Below, piece after piece: positions 45,360 through 53,327 of a stretch of 64,000 nucleotides of DNA (the first letter of the stretch is position 1; each line of letters starts with the position of its first letter). Under the pieces are notes generated by a model. The model ran no database searches. It had not been told where the DNA came from and worked only from the letters and a program-made list of their open reading frames with translations. Source of the stretch: Pedobacter jeongneungensis (lineage in GTDB: Bacteria; Bacteroidota; Bacteroidia; Sphingobacteriales; Sphingobacteriaceae); the NCBI RefSeq assembly GCF_000633455.1, contig NZ_AYMG01000029.1:1-64000 (forward strand), in the 5' to 3' direction. The position numbers and the translations under genes were made by a program.

Positions 45360-47585
45360 TTAAAAATGTTTGGTTGAGTTGATAAATTGCGAGAGTTTTA
45401 AGATGGAGGCCGTTAATACAGAAATCTGTTCCTGCACCTCTTTTACATGGTACTGTTCGATGGCTTCCCGCACGCCAGGAAGGGTTTTAACACCATAACC
45501 GGTATATAGCCCTGGTGCATAAATACTGTGTTTGTACCAGGGCCGGCCTGGTAAACCGTTCTCTTGTAGCAATTGTTTTTCGGCCTGAAAAAGCAGTGTA
45601 TTGAGTTTATCGGTATTGGCACCTGAAGCCAGCGATGTGGTTACAGACTGATTGAGGTGAGATGCAGCTGTTTTTAAACTATCAACAGCAGCATTCAGCG
45701 CTTTAAAATCGAATTCAGGCAATTCTACCTGCGTTGGAGGATTTTTTAGATTTTCTTTTGGATCATTTGCCAGCTGATAGGCACCATTTGAAATGAGTGT
45801 ATTCTGGCTTTGAGCGGTTTCTTTAAGCTGTTTGGCCAAAGCAGTTACTTCGGTAACATAAGTGGCTATTTTAACCTGAAGATTTGTGAAATTAAAGGGA
45901 AGTACATCTGCATTGGCCAGGCGTAATACCGCTCTTCCGGCTGTTTGAGATAAGGCTAAGCCATACTCAAAACCGGGATCTTTGAATTTTATAAAATTAT
46001 CGTAGGTATCGAAATTAGTATGGTATTCTCCCCCTTCATCTTCACCGCCAAAACCAAGGCTTAAAGTAGGGATACCCAGGTGCTGCAAAAATGCAGAATA
46101 ATCTGATCCGGTACCCAGCGCACCAAGATCAATATTTTGATTATCCTGTATTTTTTTTCGTTCGCTAAGCGAAGCAGTGGAAATAACTTTATTGGCCTTC
46201 CAGCGTTCGAAAATAGTACTGTTAACCTGTGGATCTTTTACCTCTTTTGAAATTTCAGACACAAAATTTTCAAGGGCATGCGAGCCGCCTGCTTCTAAAA
46301 AACCTCTACCATTGCCATCCGAGTTGATGTAGGCAACAGCCTTATTATTTAACTCAGCTGCATGGTCTTCTACCCATTCTGTTGAGCCTAAAAGTGATTG
46401 CTCTTCTCCATCCCAGGCAATATAAACAAGTGTACGCTTGGGTTTTATACCTGCTTTAGCCAATAAGCCGATAGATTTAGCTTCTTCTAATAATGAGGCC
46501 AATCCACTTACCGGATCTGCAGCGCCGTTTACCCAGGCATCGTGATGGTTGCCACGGATGATCCACTGGTTTTTGAATTTGCTTCCTTCTAATTTGGCTA
46601 CTACGTTATAGGCCGGAACAATATCCCAGTTAAAGGCGAGGTTTAAACGCACCAAAGTGCTTCCATCTCCAATATGGTAAGTAACAGGTAAACCACCGCT
46701 CCAATCGGAAGGGACCACCTGACCTTTAAGTGCAGTTAATAATGGAAGCGCATCATGGTAACTAATGGGCTGTACCGGGATTTTAAGAATGGTTTTGGCT
46801 TCTGCCCGTTCAATACGTTTTGCATCTTTCGTAGCACCGATGCCTGGCGTTAACGGATCGCCTGGATAAATCACCATGTCCATTACCGATCCACGTTGAA
46901 CAGCGAATTCAGGCTTAAAAGCGCCCTGTGGGTACACATCCCCCTTTACAAAGCCATCATCTTTGGGGTCGGAGTAAATAATACAGCCCACAGCCCCATG
47001 TTCGTAAGCAATTTTAGGTTTAATGCCACGCCATGATCTGCCATATTTCGCAATTACAATCTTTCCTTTTACACTAACCCCCAGGCGTTCCAGTTTATCA
47101 TAATCGGCTGGCAACCCATAATTTACAAAAATAAGTCCAGCACTTACATCACCATCAGCCCCCCAGGCATTGTAAGGAGGCAATTGCCCCTGTTGTGCGG
47201 TAGCCAGATCTTCTTTAACAGCCTGTTCTTCGAGCGTAGCATGGTATTTATTGTTCCCTAATAATTCTACAGACCGGGTTTTAGGTGTTGGAAATAAAAC
47301 ATAATAGGTCTCTATTTTTGCATTCCAGCCGTAACTTTTAAACTTGTTTAAAACGGATTCTGCTACTGCTTTACTGCCTTTTGAGCCTAAATGGTGTGGA
47401 TTGGCAGAAAGTTCTTTTATGGTTACCCCGATATTTTCCTTATTAAGCCCTGCATCAAATTTCTGTTCAATATCGCGCTGTATGGAAATATTTTGAGTTT
47501 TAAAACCACTTATTGGCCTTTCCTGTGCCAATAATGTAAGTGAGAGCAGTTGAATAGCGGTAATAAGGGTAAAAGTTTTCTTCAT
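45360..47585 (-). CDS. Secreted M28 metallopeptidase, PSMA/glutamate carboxypeptidase II-like
   Basis: A 741-residue exported peptidase (signal peptide MKKTFTLITAIQLLSLTLLAQ without its last residue; cleavage near residue 20). Order: segment before a PA domain (about 140-250, VNYGLPADYDKLERLGVSVK), M28 catalytic domain (about 330-570: His and Asp in RGNHHDAWVNGAADPVSG, Glu pair in WDGEEQSLLGSTEW, Asp in INSDGNGRG, His in EYHTNFDTYD), and a C-terminal TFR-type dimer domain (about 600-741). This layout equals human GCPII. Of its glutamate-pocket residues, the Arg (WRGIK for FRGNK) is kept, but Asn is Ser (VQRGS) and Lys-Tyr is changed (TGYGV). So C-terminal Glu specificity is uncertain. A SAM-I riboswitch precedes the gene. 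Confidence 0.92.
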   Translation of the reverse strand: MKKTFTLITAIQLLSLTLLAQERPISGFKTQNISIQRDIEQKFDAGLNKENIGVTIKELSANPHHLGSKGSKAVAESVLNKFKSYGWNAKIETYYVLFPTPKTRSVELLGNNKYHATLEEQAVKEDLATAQQGQLPPYNAWGADGDVSAGLIFVNYGLPADYDKLERLGVSVKGKIVIAKYGRSWRGIKPKIAYEHGAVGCIIYSDPKDDGFVKGDVYPQGAFKPEFAVQRGSVMDMVIYPGDPLTPGIGATKDAKRIERAEAKTILKIPVQPISYHDALPLLTALKGQVVPSDWSGGLPVTYHIGDGSTLVRLNLAFNWDIVPAYNVVAKLEGSKFKNQWIIRGNHHDAWVNGAADPVSGLASLLEEAKSIGLLAKAGIKPKRTLVYIAWDGEEQSLLGSTEWVEDHAAELNNKAVAYINSDGNGRGFLEAGGSHALENFVSEISKEVKDPQVNSTIFERWKANKVISTASLSERKKIQDNQNIDLGALGTGSDYSAFLQHLGIPTLSLGFGGEDEGGEYHTNFDTYDNFIKFKDPGFEYGLALSQTAGRAVLRLANADVLPFNFTNLQVKIATYVTEVTALAKQLKETAQSQNTLISNGAYQLANDPKENLKNPPTQVELPEFDFKALNAAVDSLKTAASHLNQSVTTSLASGANTDKLNTLLFQAEKQLLQENGLPGRPWYKHSIYAPGLYTGYGVKTLPGVREAIEQYHVKEVQEQISVLTASILKLSQFINSTKHF

Positions 47586-47622
47586 TCTTTCTGATTTTTA
47601 GGAGTTTTTTTACCAGAAAAAC

Positions 47623-47638
47623 TTTGAGCGACCTCAAA
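47623..47638 (-). terminator. Candidate expression-platform hairpin of the SAM riboswitch
   Basis: On the RNA, TTTGAG pairs with CTCAAA around GTCG, followed by G and five U residues. It lies between the aptamer and the start codon and could be the terminator half of the switch. The stem is only 6 bp, so an anti-SD mechanism is also possible: AGTTTTT and AAAAAAACT next to it form a second stem. Confidence 0.4.
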
Positions 47639-47665
47639 ATCAATTAGCATGCGGATGCATAACCA

Positions 47666-47768
47666 ACTTATCTTCTCTACCATATGGCAGAAAGGAATTA
47701 GCACCTTTTACAAGTGTATAGGTTGCTTAGACGTCTTAGGGCCTTTCCCTCGGTCTTTCTGGATAAGT
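47666..47768 (-). promoter_or_regulatory. SAM-I (S-box) riboswitch upstream of M28-SusC-SusD-TlpA
   Basis: Read on the minus strand from 47768: P1 ACTTATC pairs perfectly with GATAAGT (47672-47666). Between them lie CAGAAAGACCGAGGGAAAGG, CCCTAAGACGTCT, the invariant GCAACC, then P3, then AAGGTGCTAATTCC and a P4 stem (CTTTCTGCC/GGTAGAGAAG). AGAC/GTCT forms P2, and GGG/CCC plus AAAGG give the kink-turn and pseudoknot loop. These are the hallmark elements of the S-box aptamer, in correct order and spacing. It ends 80 bp before the M28 peptidase start codon. SAM binding would lower expression. Confidence 0.93.
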
Positions 47769-48008
47769 ATTATATAATGATGCAAAACTAAAAAAATAAT
47801 CTACTAATTCTATAGATTTTATATAATTAATTTTAATATTAACAATCAACCAATAAAAATGAAGGCATACTGGTGTCTTCTGCTCTGAACATGGTTAATT
47901 TATTTTCTTGCACAAATAGTCATAAAAGCGACTGCATATTGTCATGATTGCCCCGTATGCACGTAATTTTTGCTTTTTATCTTTGAATAGCAACTAACAG
48001 GAAATAAA
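47769..48008. promoter_or_regulatory. Divergent AT-rich intergenic region with two promoters
   Basis: These 240 bp separate the riboswitch transcript from the plus-strand reductase gene. They are A/T-rich and contain no ORF. The riboswitch transcript should begin close to 47770-47790, where TATAAT-like sequence (TATATAAT on the minus strand) is visible. Confidence 0.45.
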
Positions 48009-48584
48009 ATGAGAAAAATAAAGTTTTTTGAACATATCTCGCTTGACGGGGTGATTCAACACGAAAATGATGACAACTTCACTTATGCGGGATGGACGAA
48101 TCCATATCGGACTCCAGCCGGACTGGCACTCTTACTGGAGGCACAGGGCAGTAATTTCGATTTGCTGCTTGGCCGTACTACTTACGATCAGTGGTCTGCA
48201 TTTTGGCCAAAAGCAGGCGATAACCCGATGGCAAACAGCCTCAATGCTGCCATAAAATATGTGGCCACTCACAGGGCTGACAGTTTGGAATGGGGACCAG
48301 CAGCTGATTTAGGTACAGATATTATAGCGGGGATCCGTAGCATCAAATCAACAGATGGCCCTGACCTGGTTTTATATGGCAGTTCGACTTTAACCTCTTT
48401 GTTACTGGAACAAGGATTGGTTGATGAAGTTGTATTGATTGTGTACCCGGTTTTGCTCGGCAGAGGCAAACGCTTCTTTTCTGACCAGGTTAAGGGCCAG
48501 GAACTTGCTTTAGTGAGCACAAAAGCCACTCCAACAGGTGTGCTTCTCAATACTTATCAATATATTGGTGTTTTAAAAACTTAA
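48009..48584 (+). CDS. Dihydrofolate reductase family (RibD C-terminal type) protein
   Basis: A 191-residue cytoplasmic protein with the RibD-C/DHFR-like fold: MRKIKFFEHISLDGVIQHEN at the start, LLGRTTYDQWSAFWP near residue 52, DLVLYGSSTLTSLLLEQGLV with the catalytic-fold helix, and DEVVLIVYPVLLGRGKRFF near 140. Members reduce pyrimidine-type or other small substrates with NADPH, though most Bacteroidota members have unknown substrates. It is monocistronic, divergent from the riboswitch operon and convergent with the epimerase-like gene. Confidence 0.88.
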   Translation: MRKIKFFEHISLDGVIQHENDDNFTYAGWTNPYRTPAGLALLLEAQGSNFDLLLGRTTYDQWSAFWPKAGDNPMANSLNAAIKYVATHRADSLEWGPAADLGTDIIAGIRSIKSTDGPDLVLYGSSTLTSLLLEQGLVDEVVLIVYPVLLGRGKRFFSDQVKGQELALVSTKATPTGVLLNTYQYIGVLKT

Positions 48585-48593
48585 TCGTTAGGG

Positions 48594-49463
48594 TTATTTT
48601 GTAGTGTAAACTTCGGCAACCTGAGCGGATAAATATTTAAAGGCCTGTGGCATTTCTACAGCGGCATTACTGATACTGGCTTCCATAAAGATGTATCCTT
48701 TATAGTTGATTTTCTTTAATGCCCTTAGATATGGTCTAAAATCATCGCCGGCTACCCCGGGCAGGGTACGTTTCTCTTTTTCAGCAATTTCGCAAAAGCC
48801 GACCTGTTTGGCTGCTGCAATAATTTCATCGGGCGATTCGCCTTCACGCAGCATGTGGAAAACATCTACATTCAGCCGGAAATTGGGTTCGTTTACTTTC
48901 TTTACAATTTCGGCTGCTGCTTTTAATGAAGTAATAAAATTGGTTTCAGTGGTTTCGAGGTTTTCCAATAGGATTACCACATCGTTTTTCTTTGCAATCT
49001 GCCCCAATTTTTTGCAAAGGATTATGAAATCTGCTTTTGCTTTGTCTATATCGTAACCTGCCGGAATGCTCCTCGCCCCTGAACTGCCCAGAACGATGTA
49101 TTTTACACCTGCTTGTTTTGCCCTCGAAAGAACCGTTTCTGTATAACTTAAAACTTTTGCCTCATTTACATCAGGGCCTGCTATTTTTAAATTACCCGGA
49201 AAGAAGAGGTTACAACTTAACACTTTACATTTCGCGGCATTGATCCTTTTCAAATTGGCTTGAAATTCATCGTCGCTCAAAGTGGGCGAAAGTATTTTCG
49301 GTACTGATTCACCAATCAACCTGAAGCCGGCAGCATAAGCAATGCTATCTTGTGCTAAACCGCTTACAATCCCTAATTCCGGATATTTTTGTTGCGCTGA
49401 AAGTGGACCTGAAGTCAGGAAAATAAGGAAGCTGGTAATAATTGATAAGAATTTCTTTTTCAT
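48594..49463 (-). CDS. Secreted sugar phosphate isomerase/epimerase-like TIM barrel
   Basis: A 289-residue exported protein (signal peptide to about residue 24, GPLSAQQ) of the xylose-isomerase-like TIM-barrel superfamily. The barrel shows CNLFFPGNLKIAGPDVNEAK, VILLENLETTE (metal Glu), NVDVFHMLREGESP (Asp, His) and the final KGYIFMEAS (Glu), the usual four divalent-metal ligands. Substrate is unknown; a periplasmic sugar or inositol-type epimerase is typical. It lies upstream of nothing obvious on its strand, 168 bp after the GH32 gene end, so a link to fructan breakdown is possible but unproven. Confidence 0.82.
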   Translation of the reverse strand: MKKKFLSIITSFLIFLTSGPLSAQQKYPELGIVSGLAQDSIAYAAGFRLIGESVPKILSPTLSDDEFQANLKRINAAKCKVLSCNLFFPGNLKIAGPDVNEAKVLSYTETVLSRAKQAGVKYIVLGSSGARSIPAGYDIDKAKADFIILCKKLGQIAKKNDVVILLENLETTETNFITSLKAAAEIVKKVNEPNFRLNVDVFHMLREGESPDEIIAAAKQVGFCEIAEKEKRTLPGVAGDDFRPYLRALKKINYKGYIFMEASISNAAVEMPQAFKYLSAQVAEVYTTK

Positions 49464-49599
49464 AATGTTACATTTAATTCAATGTTTTAAATAACTGATG
49501 TAGCAGTTAATATTTCAACCAAATTTGTTGCTTTCAGCGCCTAACTCAATCTTTATATTGTCCAGATTTACATTAGGATCAGTGTCTTTCTTGCCATAA

Positions 49600-49626
49600 G
49601 ACCCTGAAATAAATTCAGGGTGACGA
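49600..49626. repeat. Short REP-like hairpin (CCTGAAATAAATTCAGG)
   Basis: CCCTGAA pairs with TTCAGGG at 49602-49620, followed by TGACGATC. This is one of the dispersed intergenic forms ending in GTGACGA. It lies just beyond the stop codon of the GH32 gene and could serve as its terminator. Confidence 0.55.
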
Positions 49627-49631
49627 TCAAT

Positions 49632-51281
49632 CTATTCCCAGATCGATTTAACAGAATAAACCTTTAAATCTTTAATTTCGATATTATTTCCCCAAAACTG
49701 AAAGCCTTCGGTATTTTTAGTATCCGGTTTCCGCTCCATCGAATAAGAATAGGCACCACCATCAATAAAGACTTCAATTGAGGTCCTATCGATGTAAATA
49801 TCAGCGGAGATTTCCATGCTGGTCATATCCTCTGGCGAATAAAAAACACCGTTTACGAGATTAAAATTCATATCGTAATCCAATATTTTCTGTCCTGAAA
49901 GGCTGAGCCCGGCACTGGTAGCATGCGAAAGTTTCAGTTTTGTTTTAATGCGAATCCTATCTGTATTGTTAAAAGTTTTGAGTTTTTCGTTCGCATCTTT
50001 TGCACTCAAATTGTTCCATTCGCCAACGCCTTCGAAAAGTTGTTCAGCTTCTTTTATCGGCTCGCTTACCAAGCGTAAGCCATCTTTTGTGGTTTTAAGT
50101 TTCAGTTCGGTGGGCAAAAGCATCATGCCATTAAATGGCATATCGGGGTGACCGATCCTCCCCCATCCTATCTGGATCCTTCTGCCATCACTTTCCGGGA
50201 TATTGGTGAAAGTTTGGGCGGCATAAATACTTCCGGTTACATAATAATGTTTACCAGATTCGGGTATAAATTTCTTTCCATCAAAAGTACCCGTCATGTA
50301 GGTATTAGACGCGCCATACATTACCCACTTCGTTTTATTTTTATTTCCGTCAATAGGGAGTTCAAATAAATCGGGGCATTCCCAAAAGCCGGTGGTATGA
50401 CTTTGGAATGTCCAGTCTTTTAAATTGGTCGAATTATAAATCGAATGCCCATCGAGTTCATTCAGCACCATCACCCAATGTTTACCGGCTTTATACCAGA
50501 AAACCCTTGGGTCCCTTGTATCTACACTGTTCCATTTTGCTTTGGAATCAATGACCGGGTTTTTGCTGTATTTTGTCCAGGTACGTCCTTTATCCAAACT
50601 ATAAGCCATACATTGCACCTGCTTCTCATCCGTAAAAGCGGTGTAAGTGGCCACCATGGCAGGTGTATTACCATTGTTAAAACCAGCCGTATTATTATAA
50701 TCAATTACAGTTGAACCAGAAAACATCGTACCTGTTTGATCAGGACTTAATGCGGTTGGCAACTCTTCCCAGTGAATCATATCTTTACTTACCGCATGGC
50801 CCCAGGACATGTTTTCCCATTCCCGTTCATAAGGATTATGCTGATAAAACAGGTGATATTCGCCTTCATAAAAAATAAGGCCGTTAGGGTCGTTTATCCA
50901 ACCTCTTTTTGTAGTGAAATGAAACTGCGGTCGGTTTTTCTCCTTATAAATTAACTTTTGGCCTTCAATTTCATTATTTTGATATATTTTCTGTAAACCA
51001 GTTGCATCACCTTCATAACTGATTTTTATTATTTTACCTTTCAGTGCGGTAACATCACAGAAAACCCAATATTCGGGTTCATCTTTTGCCAGTCTGATCT
51101 TAAAAACCCTTTCCTGCTTGCCTGCAATTTCAAATTTCATATTTGCTCTGGCCTGCTTTTGCGAAACGGGCAGGTTGAGGTAACGCTTGTTAATCTTAAT
51201 TTCGATATCAGCTGCAAAGCCAAAGCTGGAAAGAAATAGTAAAGCACCAATGGCAAAAATTGCTTTGTAAATAGTTTTCAT
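49632..51281 (-). CDS. Secreted GH32 fructan hydrolase (levanase/inulinase/invertase type)
   Basis: A 549-residue exported enzyme (signal peptide to about residue 23, FGFAA). After an N-terminal beta segment (about 25-115) a five-bladed GH32 propeller carries the three signature residues: nucleophile D131 in GWINDPNG, D257 in DTRDPRVFW and acid/base E301 in FWECPDLF. A C-terminal beta-sandwich (about 435-549) ends the protein. It hydrolyses beta-fructosides such as levan, inulin or sucrose. It has no SusCD, fructokinase or HTCS beside it, so it is an orphan fructanase here. Exo versus endo action cannot be told. Confidence 0.93.
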   Translation of the reverse strand: MKTIYKAIFAIGALLFLSSFGFAADIEIKINKRYLNLPVSQKQARANMKFEIAGKQERVFKIRLAKDEPEYWVFCDVTALKGKIIKISYEGDATGLQKIYQNNEIEGQKLIYKEKNRPQFHFTTKRGWINDPNGLIFYEGEYHLFYQHNPYEREWENMSWGHAVSKDMIHWEELPTALSPDQTGTMFSGSTVIDYNNTAGFNNGNTPAMVATYTAFTDEKQVQCMAYSLDKGRTWTKYSKNPVIDSKAKWNSVDTRDPRVFWYKAGKHWVMVLNELDGHSIYNSTNLKDWTFQSHTTGFWECPDLFELPIDGNKNKTKWVMYGASNTYMTGTFDGKKFIPESGKHYYVTGSIYAAQTFTNIPESDGRRIQIGWGRIGHPDMPFNGMMLLPTELKLKTTKDGLRLVSEPIKEAEQLFEGVGEWNNLSAKDANEKLKTFNNTDRIRIKTKLKLSHATSAGLSLSGQKILDYDMNFNLVNGVFYSPEDMTSMEISADIYIDRTSIEVFIDGGAYSYSMERKPDTKNTEGFQFWGNNIEIKDLKVYSVKSIWE

Positions 51282-51585
51282 GTTCCGGAAATGGTAAATC
51301 GTTTTATCTATAAAAGGGATATATTGGTTAGTGTTGGAAAAGATAGGGAAAAAGAATGAGGCTGGTTAAAGTGTATTATTTTATTTACGATGTGATTGCT
51401 TCGTCGTTCCTCCTCGCAATGACGACTTTTTTTATGGCAGTGGCAGCAGAGTGGAATTGTGGCATTTGAACTATCAAACTACTATATACGTTTAAAAGAA
51501 TTTACTTATGTTTGGCCATCAACAGTTGTTGTAATAAAAATTTAATTGTTGAATACTATAGCTTAAGCCTATTCAGACTGATATT
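51282..51585. other. Intergenic region upstream of GH32 and the ECF sigma gene
   Basis: About 300 bp holding two divergent start regions and a REP-like segment at 51393-51424. No ORF worth keeping is seen. Confidence 0.5.
51393..51424. repeat. REP-like element (GATTGCTTCGTCGTTCC type)
   Basis: TGATTGCTTCGTCGTTCC followed by TCCTCGCAATGACGAC is the short form of the dispersed intergenic repeat. The CTCGCAATGACG end is shared with 33686-33804. Confidence 0.65.
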
Positions 51586-52200
51586 TTGCAGCTCCACCAA
51601 AACCATAACCCGAACAACGAAACCCAGCATTGGAACGGCTTTAAAGATGGCGATCCCGCTTCTTTCGAATATCTTTATAAAACGCATTCGGCTGGTTTGT
51701 ATAATTATGGGTCGAAGTTCACCAAAGACAAAGACCTGATTAAAGAATGTATACAGGATCTTTTTGTAGGGCTGTGGACGAATAGAAATTCGGTTGGAAA
51801 CCCTGATCATGTAAAAAACTACCTATACAAATCTTTCAGACATGCCATTTTTAAAAAAACCTTTCATTTAAGTAAAAATGAAACGTATGAGGAAACGGAA
51901 AACTATTCGTTTCAGGTGGTTTTAAATGTAGAAGAAACCTTGATTAATAACGAAAGGCAGTTGCAAGTGAGCGAACAGCTTCAAAATGCATTAGCCAAAC
52001 TTACCGCAAGGCAACGGGAAGCCATTTTCCTTAAGTTTTACGAGCAATTGAGTTACGAAGAAATTGCCGAAGTAATGGGCATTACAGTAAAGGCAGGGTA
52101 TAAAATCATGGCCCGTTCGTTAGATTATCTGCGTAATAATCTTTCAAAAGATGATTTATTGCTGCTTTATCTTATTCTTCACTTAAAATTAATAAACTGA
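51586..52200 (+). CDS. ECF-type RNA polymerase sigma factor (FecI-like)
   Basis: A 204-residue sigma-70 family factor with region 2 (FEYLYKTHSAGLYNYGSKFT and CIQDLFVGLW) and region 4 (LTARQREAIFLKFYEQLSYE then EIAEVMGITVKAGYKIMARS). The first codon in the open frame is TTG at 51586, preceded by an in-frame TAG a few codons upstream, and no ATG lies before the conserved residues, so TTG is the probable start. It is followed 91 bp later by a FecR-like anti-sigma gene and then by a TonB-dependent receptor with an STN domain. These three make one cell-surface signalling cassette. Confidence 0.88.
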   Translation: MQLHQNHNPNNETQHWNGFKDGDPASFEYLYKTHSAGLYNYGSKFTKDKDLIKECIQDLFVGLWTNRNSVGNPDHVKNYLYKSFRHAIFKKTFHLSKNETYEETENYSFQVVLNVEETLINNERQLQVSEQLQNALAKLTARQREAIFLKFYEQLSYEEIAEVMGITVKAGYKIMARSLDYLRNNLSKDDLLLLYLILHLKLIN

Positions 52201-52291
52201 TAATCAGATAAATACAATAAATTTAAAATTTTTATTCATTTGGATGGGGTAAAAAACTACTGCTACTGCTAATAGGATCAAAAGAAGAACA

Positions 52292-53317
52292 ATGAAGAAA
52301 CAGCTAAGCGATTACAAAGCTTATACTTTAGCAGACCTGATCAATGATGAAACCTTTATCCTTTGGGTAATTCAGCCTGACGAAACAGCAGATACGTTTT
52401 GGCAGAATGTCCAGAATACTTTTCCGAACTTAATTCCTCTGATTGTAAGTGCAAGAAATATTGTATTATCCATGCGGTTCGAAACAGATGAACTTAGCAC
52501 AATTGAACAACAACAACTTTGGCAAAATATCGAAGCTAAAACCATTTTGGTCAAAAAAACAGGCAGAACCCTCCCAATGTGGTACCGTTATGCCGCTGCA
52601 GCCGTTGTGGCAGGTATCCTCTTCTGTATCGGCGTTTTATATTCGGTTAATCAAAAAGTAAATATCGAGACGCCTTATGGCCAATTGAAAAACATCACTT
52701 TACCTGATGGATCAATCGTAACGCTAAATGCGAACTCCCAGATTAAATATGATAAAAACTGGGATAAAGACGAAATCCGTGAGGTTTGGATCTCTGGCGA
52801 AGCCTTTTTAAAAGTAAATCACCTGCATCAAAGGGGTGCAGTACAAAACCACGAACGTTTTATTGTACATACCGGAGCAGTTAATGTAGAAGTTTTAGGA
52901 ACCTCCTTTAACGTAAACGACAGAAGGGGGCATACTGAGGTTGCCCTTTTGGAAGGTAAAATCAGTCTGGATTTAAAGACTGGCGAAACGAAACCACTTA
53001 TTTTAGCGCCTGGTGATATTGCGGAGTATGCAAATGGCAAACTGGTTAAAAAACCGATCAATGTTGCCGAATATGCTTCGTGGAAAGATGGGAAACTTTA
53101 TTTCCGCAATGTTCCTGTGGCTAAAATATTTGATTATTTCGAAGATATTTATGGCTATAAGGTGGTGGTTGATGATCCGAAAATTCTGGAGAAAAGATTA
53201 TCAGGTACTTTAAGTGCAAAGGATCGGGGTGTACTGTTTAAGGCCATTGGCGTTACGCTGAACATCAGTATCAGCCCGAAAGAGGCTACGAACGAACTTA
53301 TTGTTACATCTAAATAA
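52292..53317 (+). CDS. FecR-like anti-sigma factor
   Basis: A 341-residue inner-membrane protein. The N-terminal segment (about 1-90) would hold the sigma factor in the cytoplasm. A transmembrane helix spans about 100-124 (MWYRYAAAAVVAGILFCIGV). The periplasmic FecR domain includes IETPYGQLKNITLPDGSIVT and VEVLGTSFNVNDRRGHTEVA at about 130-230, and a DUF4974-type STN-contact domain lies at about 250-341 (LYFRNVPVAKIFDYFEDIYG). It overlaps the receptor frame by 17 bp only if the receptor's upstream start is used. It transmits ligand binding by the receptor to the sigma factor. Confidence 0.92.
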   Translation: MKKQLSDYKAYTLADLINDETFILWVIQPDETADTFWQNVQNTFPNLIPLIVSARNIVLSMRFETDELSTIEQQQLWQNIEAKTILVKKTGRTLPMWYRYAAAAVVAGILFCIGVLYSVNQKVNIETPYGQLKNITLPDGSIVTLNANSQIKYDKNWDKDEIREVWISGEAFLKVNHLHQRGAVQNHERFIVHTGAVNVEVLGTSFNVNDRRGHTEVALLEGKISLDLKTGETKPLILAPGDIAEYANGKLVKKPINVAEYASWKDGKLYFRNVPVAKIFDYFEDIYGYKVVVDDPKILEKRLSGTLSAKDRGVLFKAIGVTLNISISPKEATNELIVTSK

Positions 53318-53327
53318 GGTAGGGATC

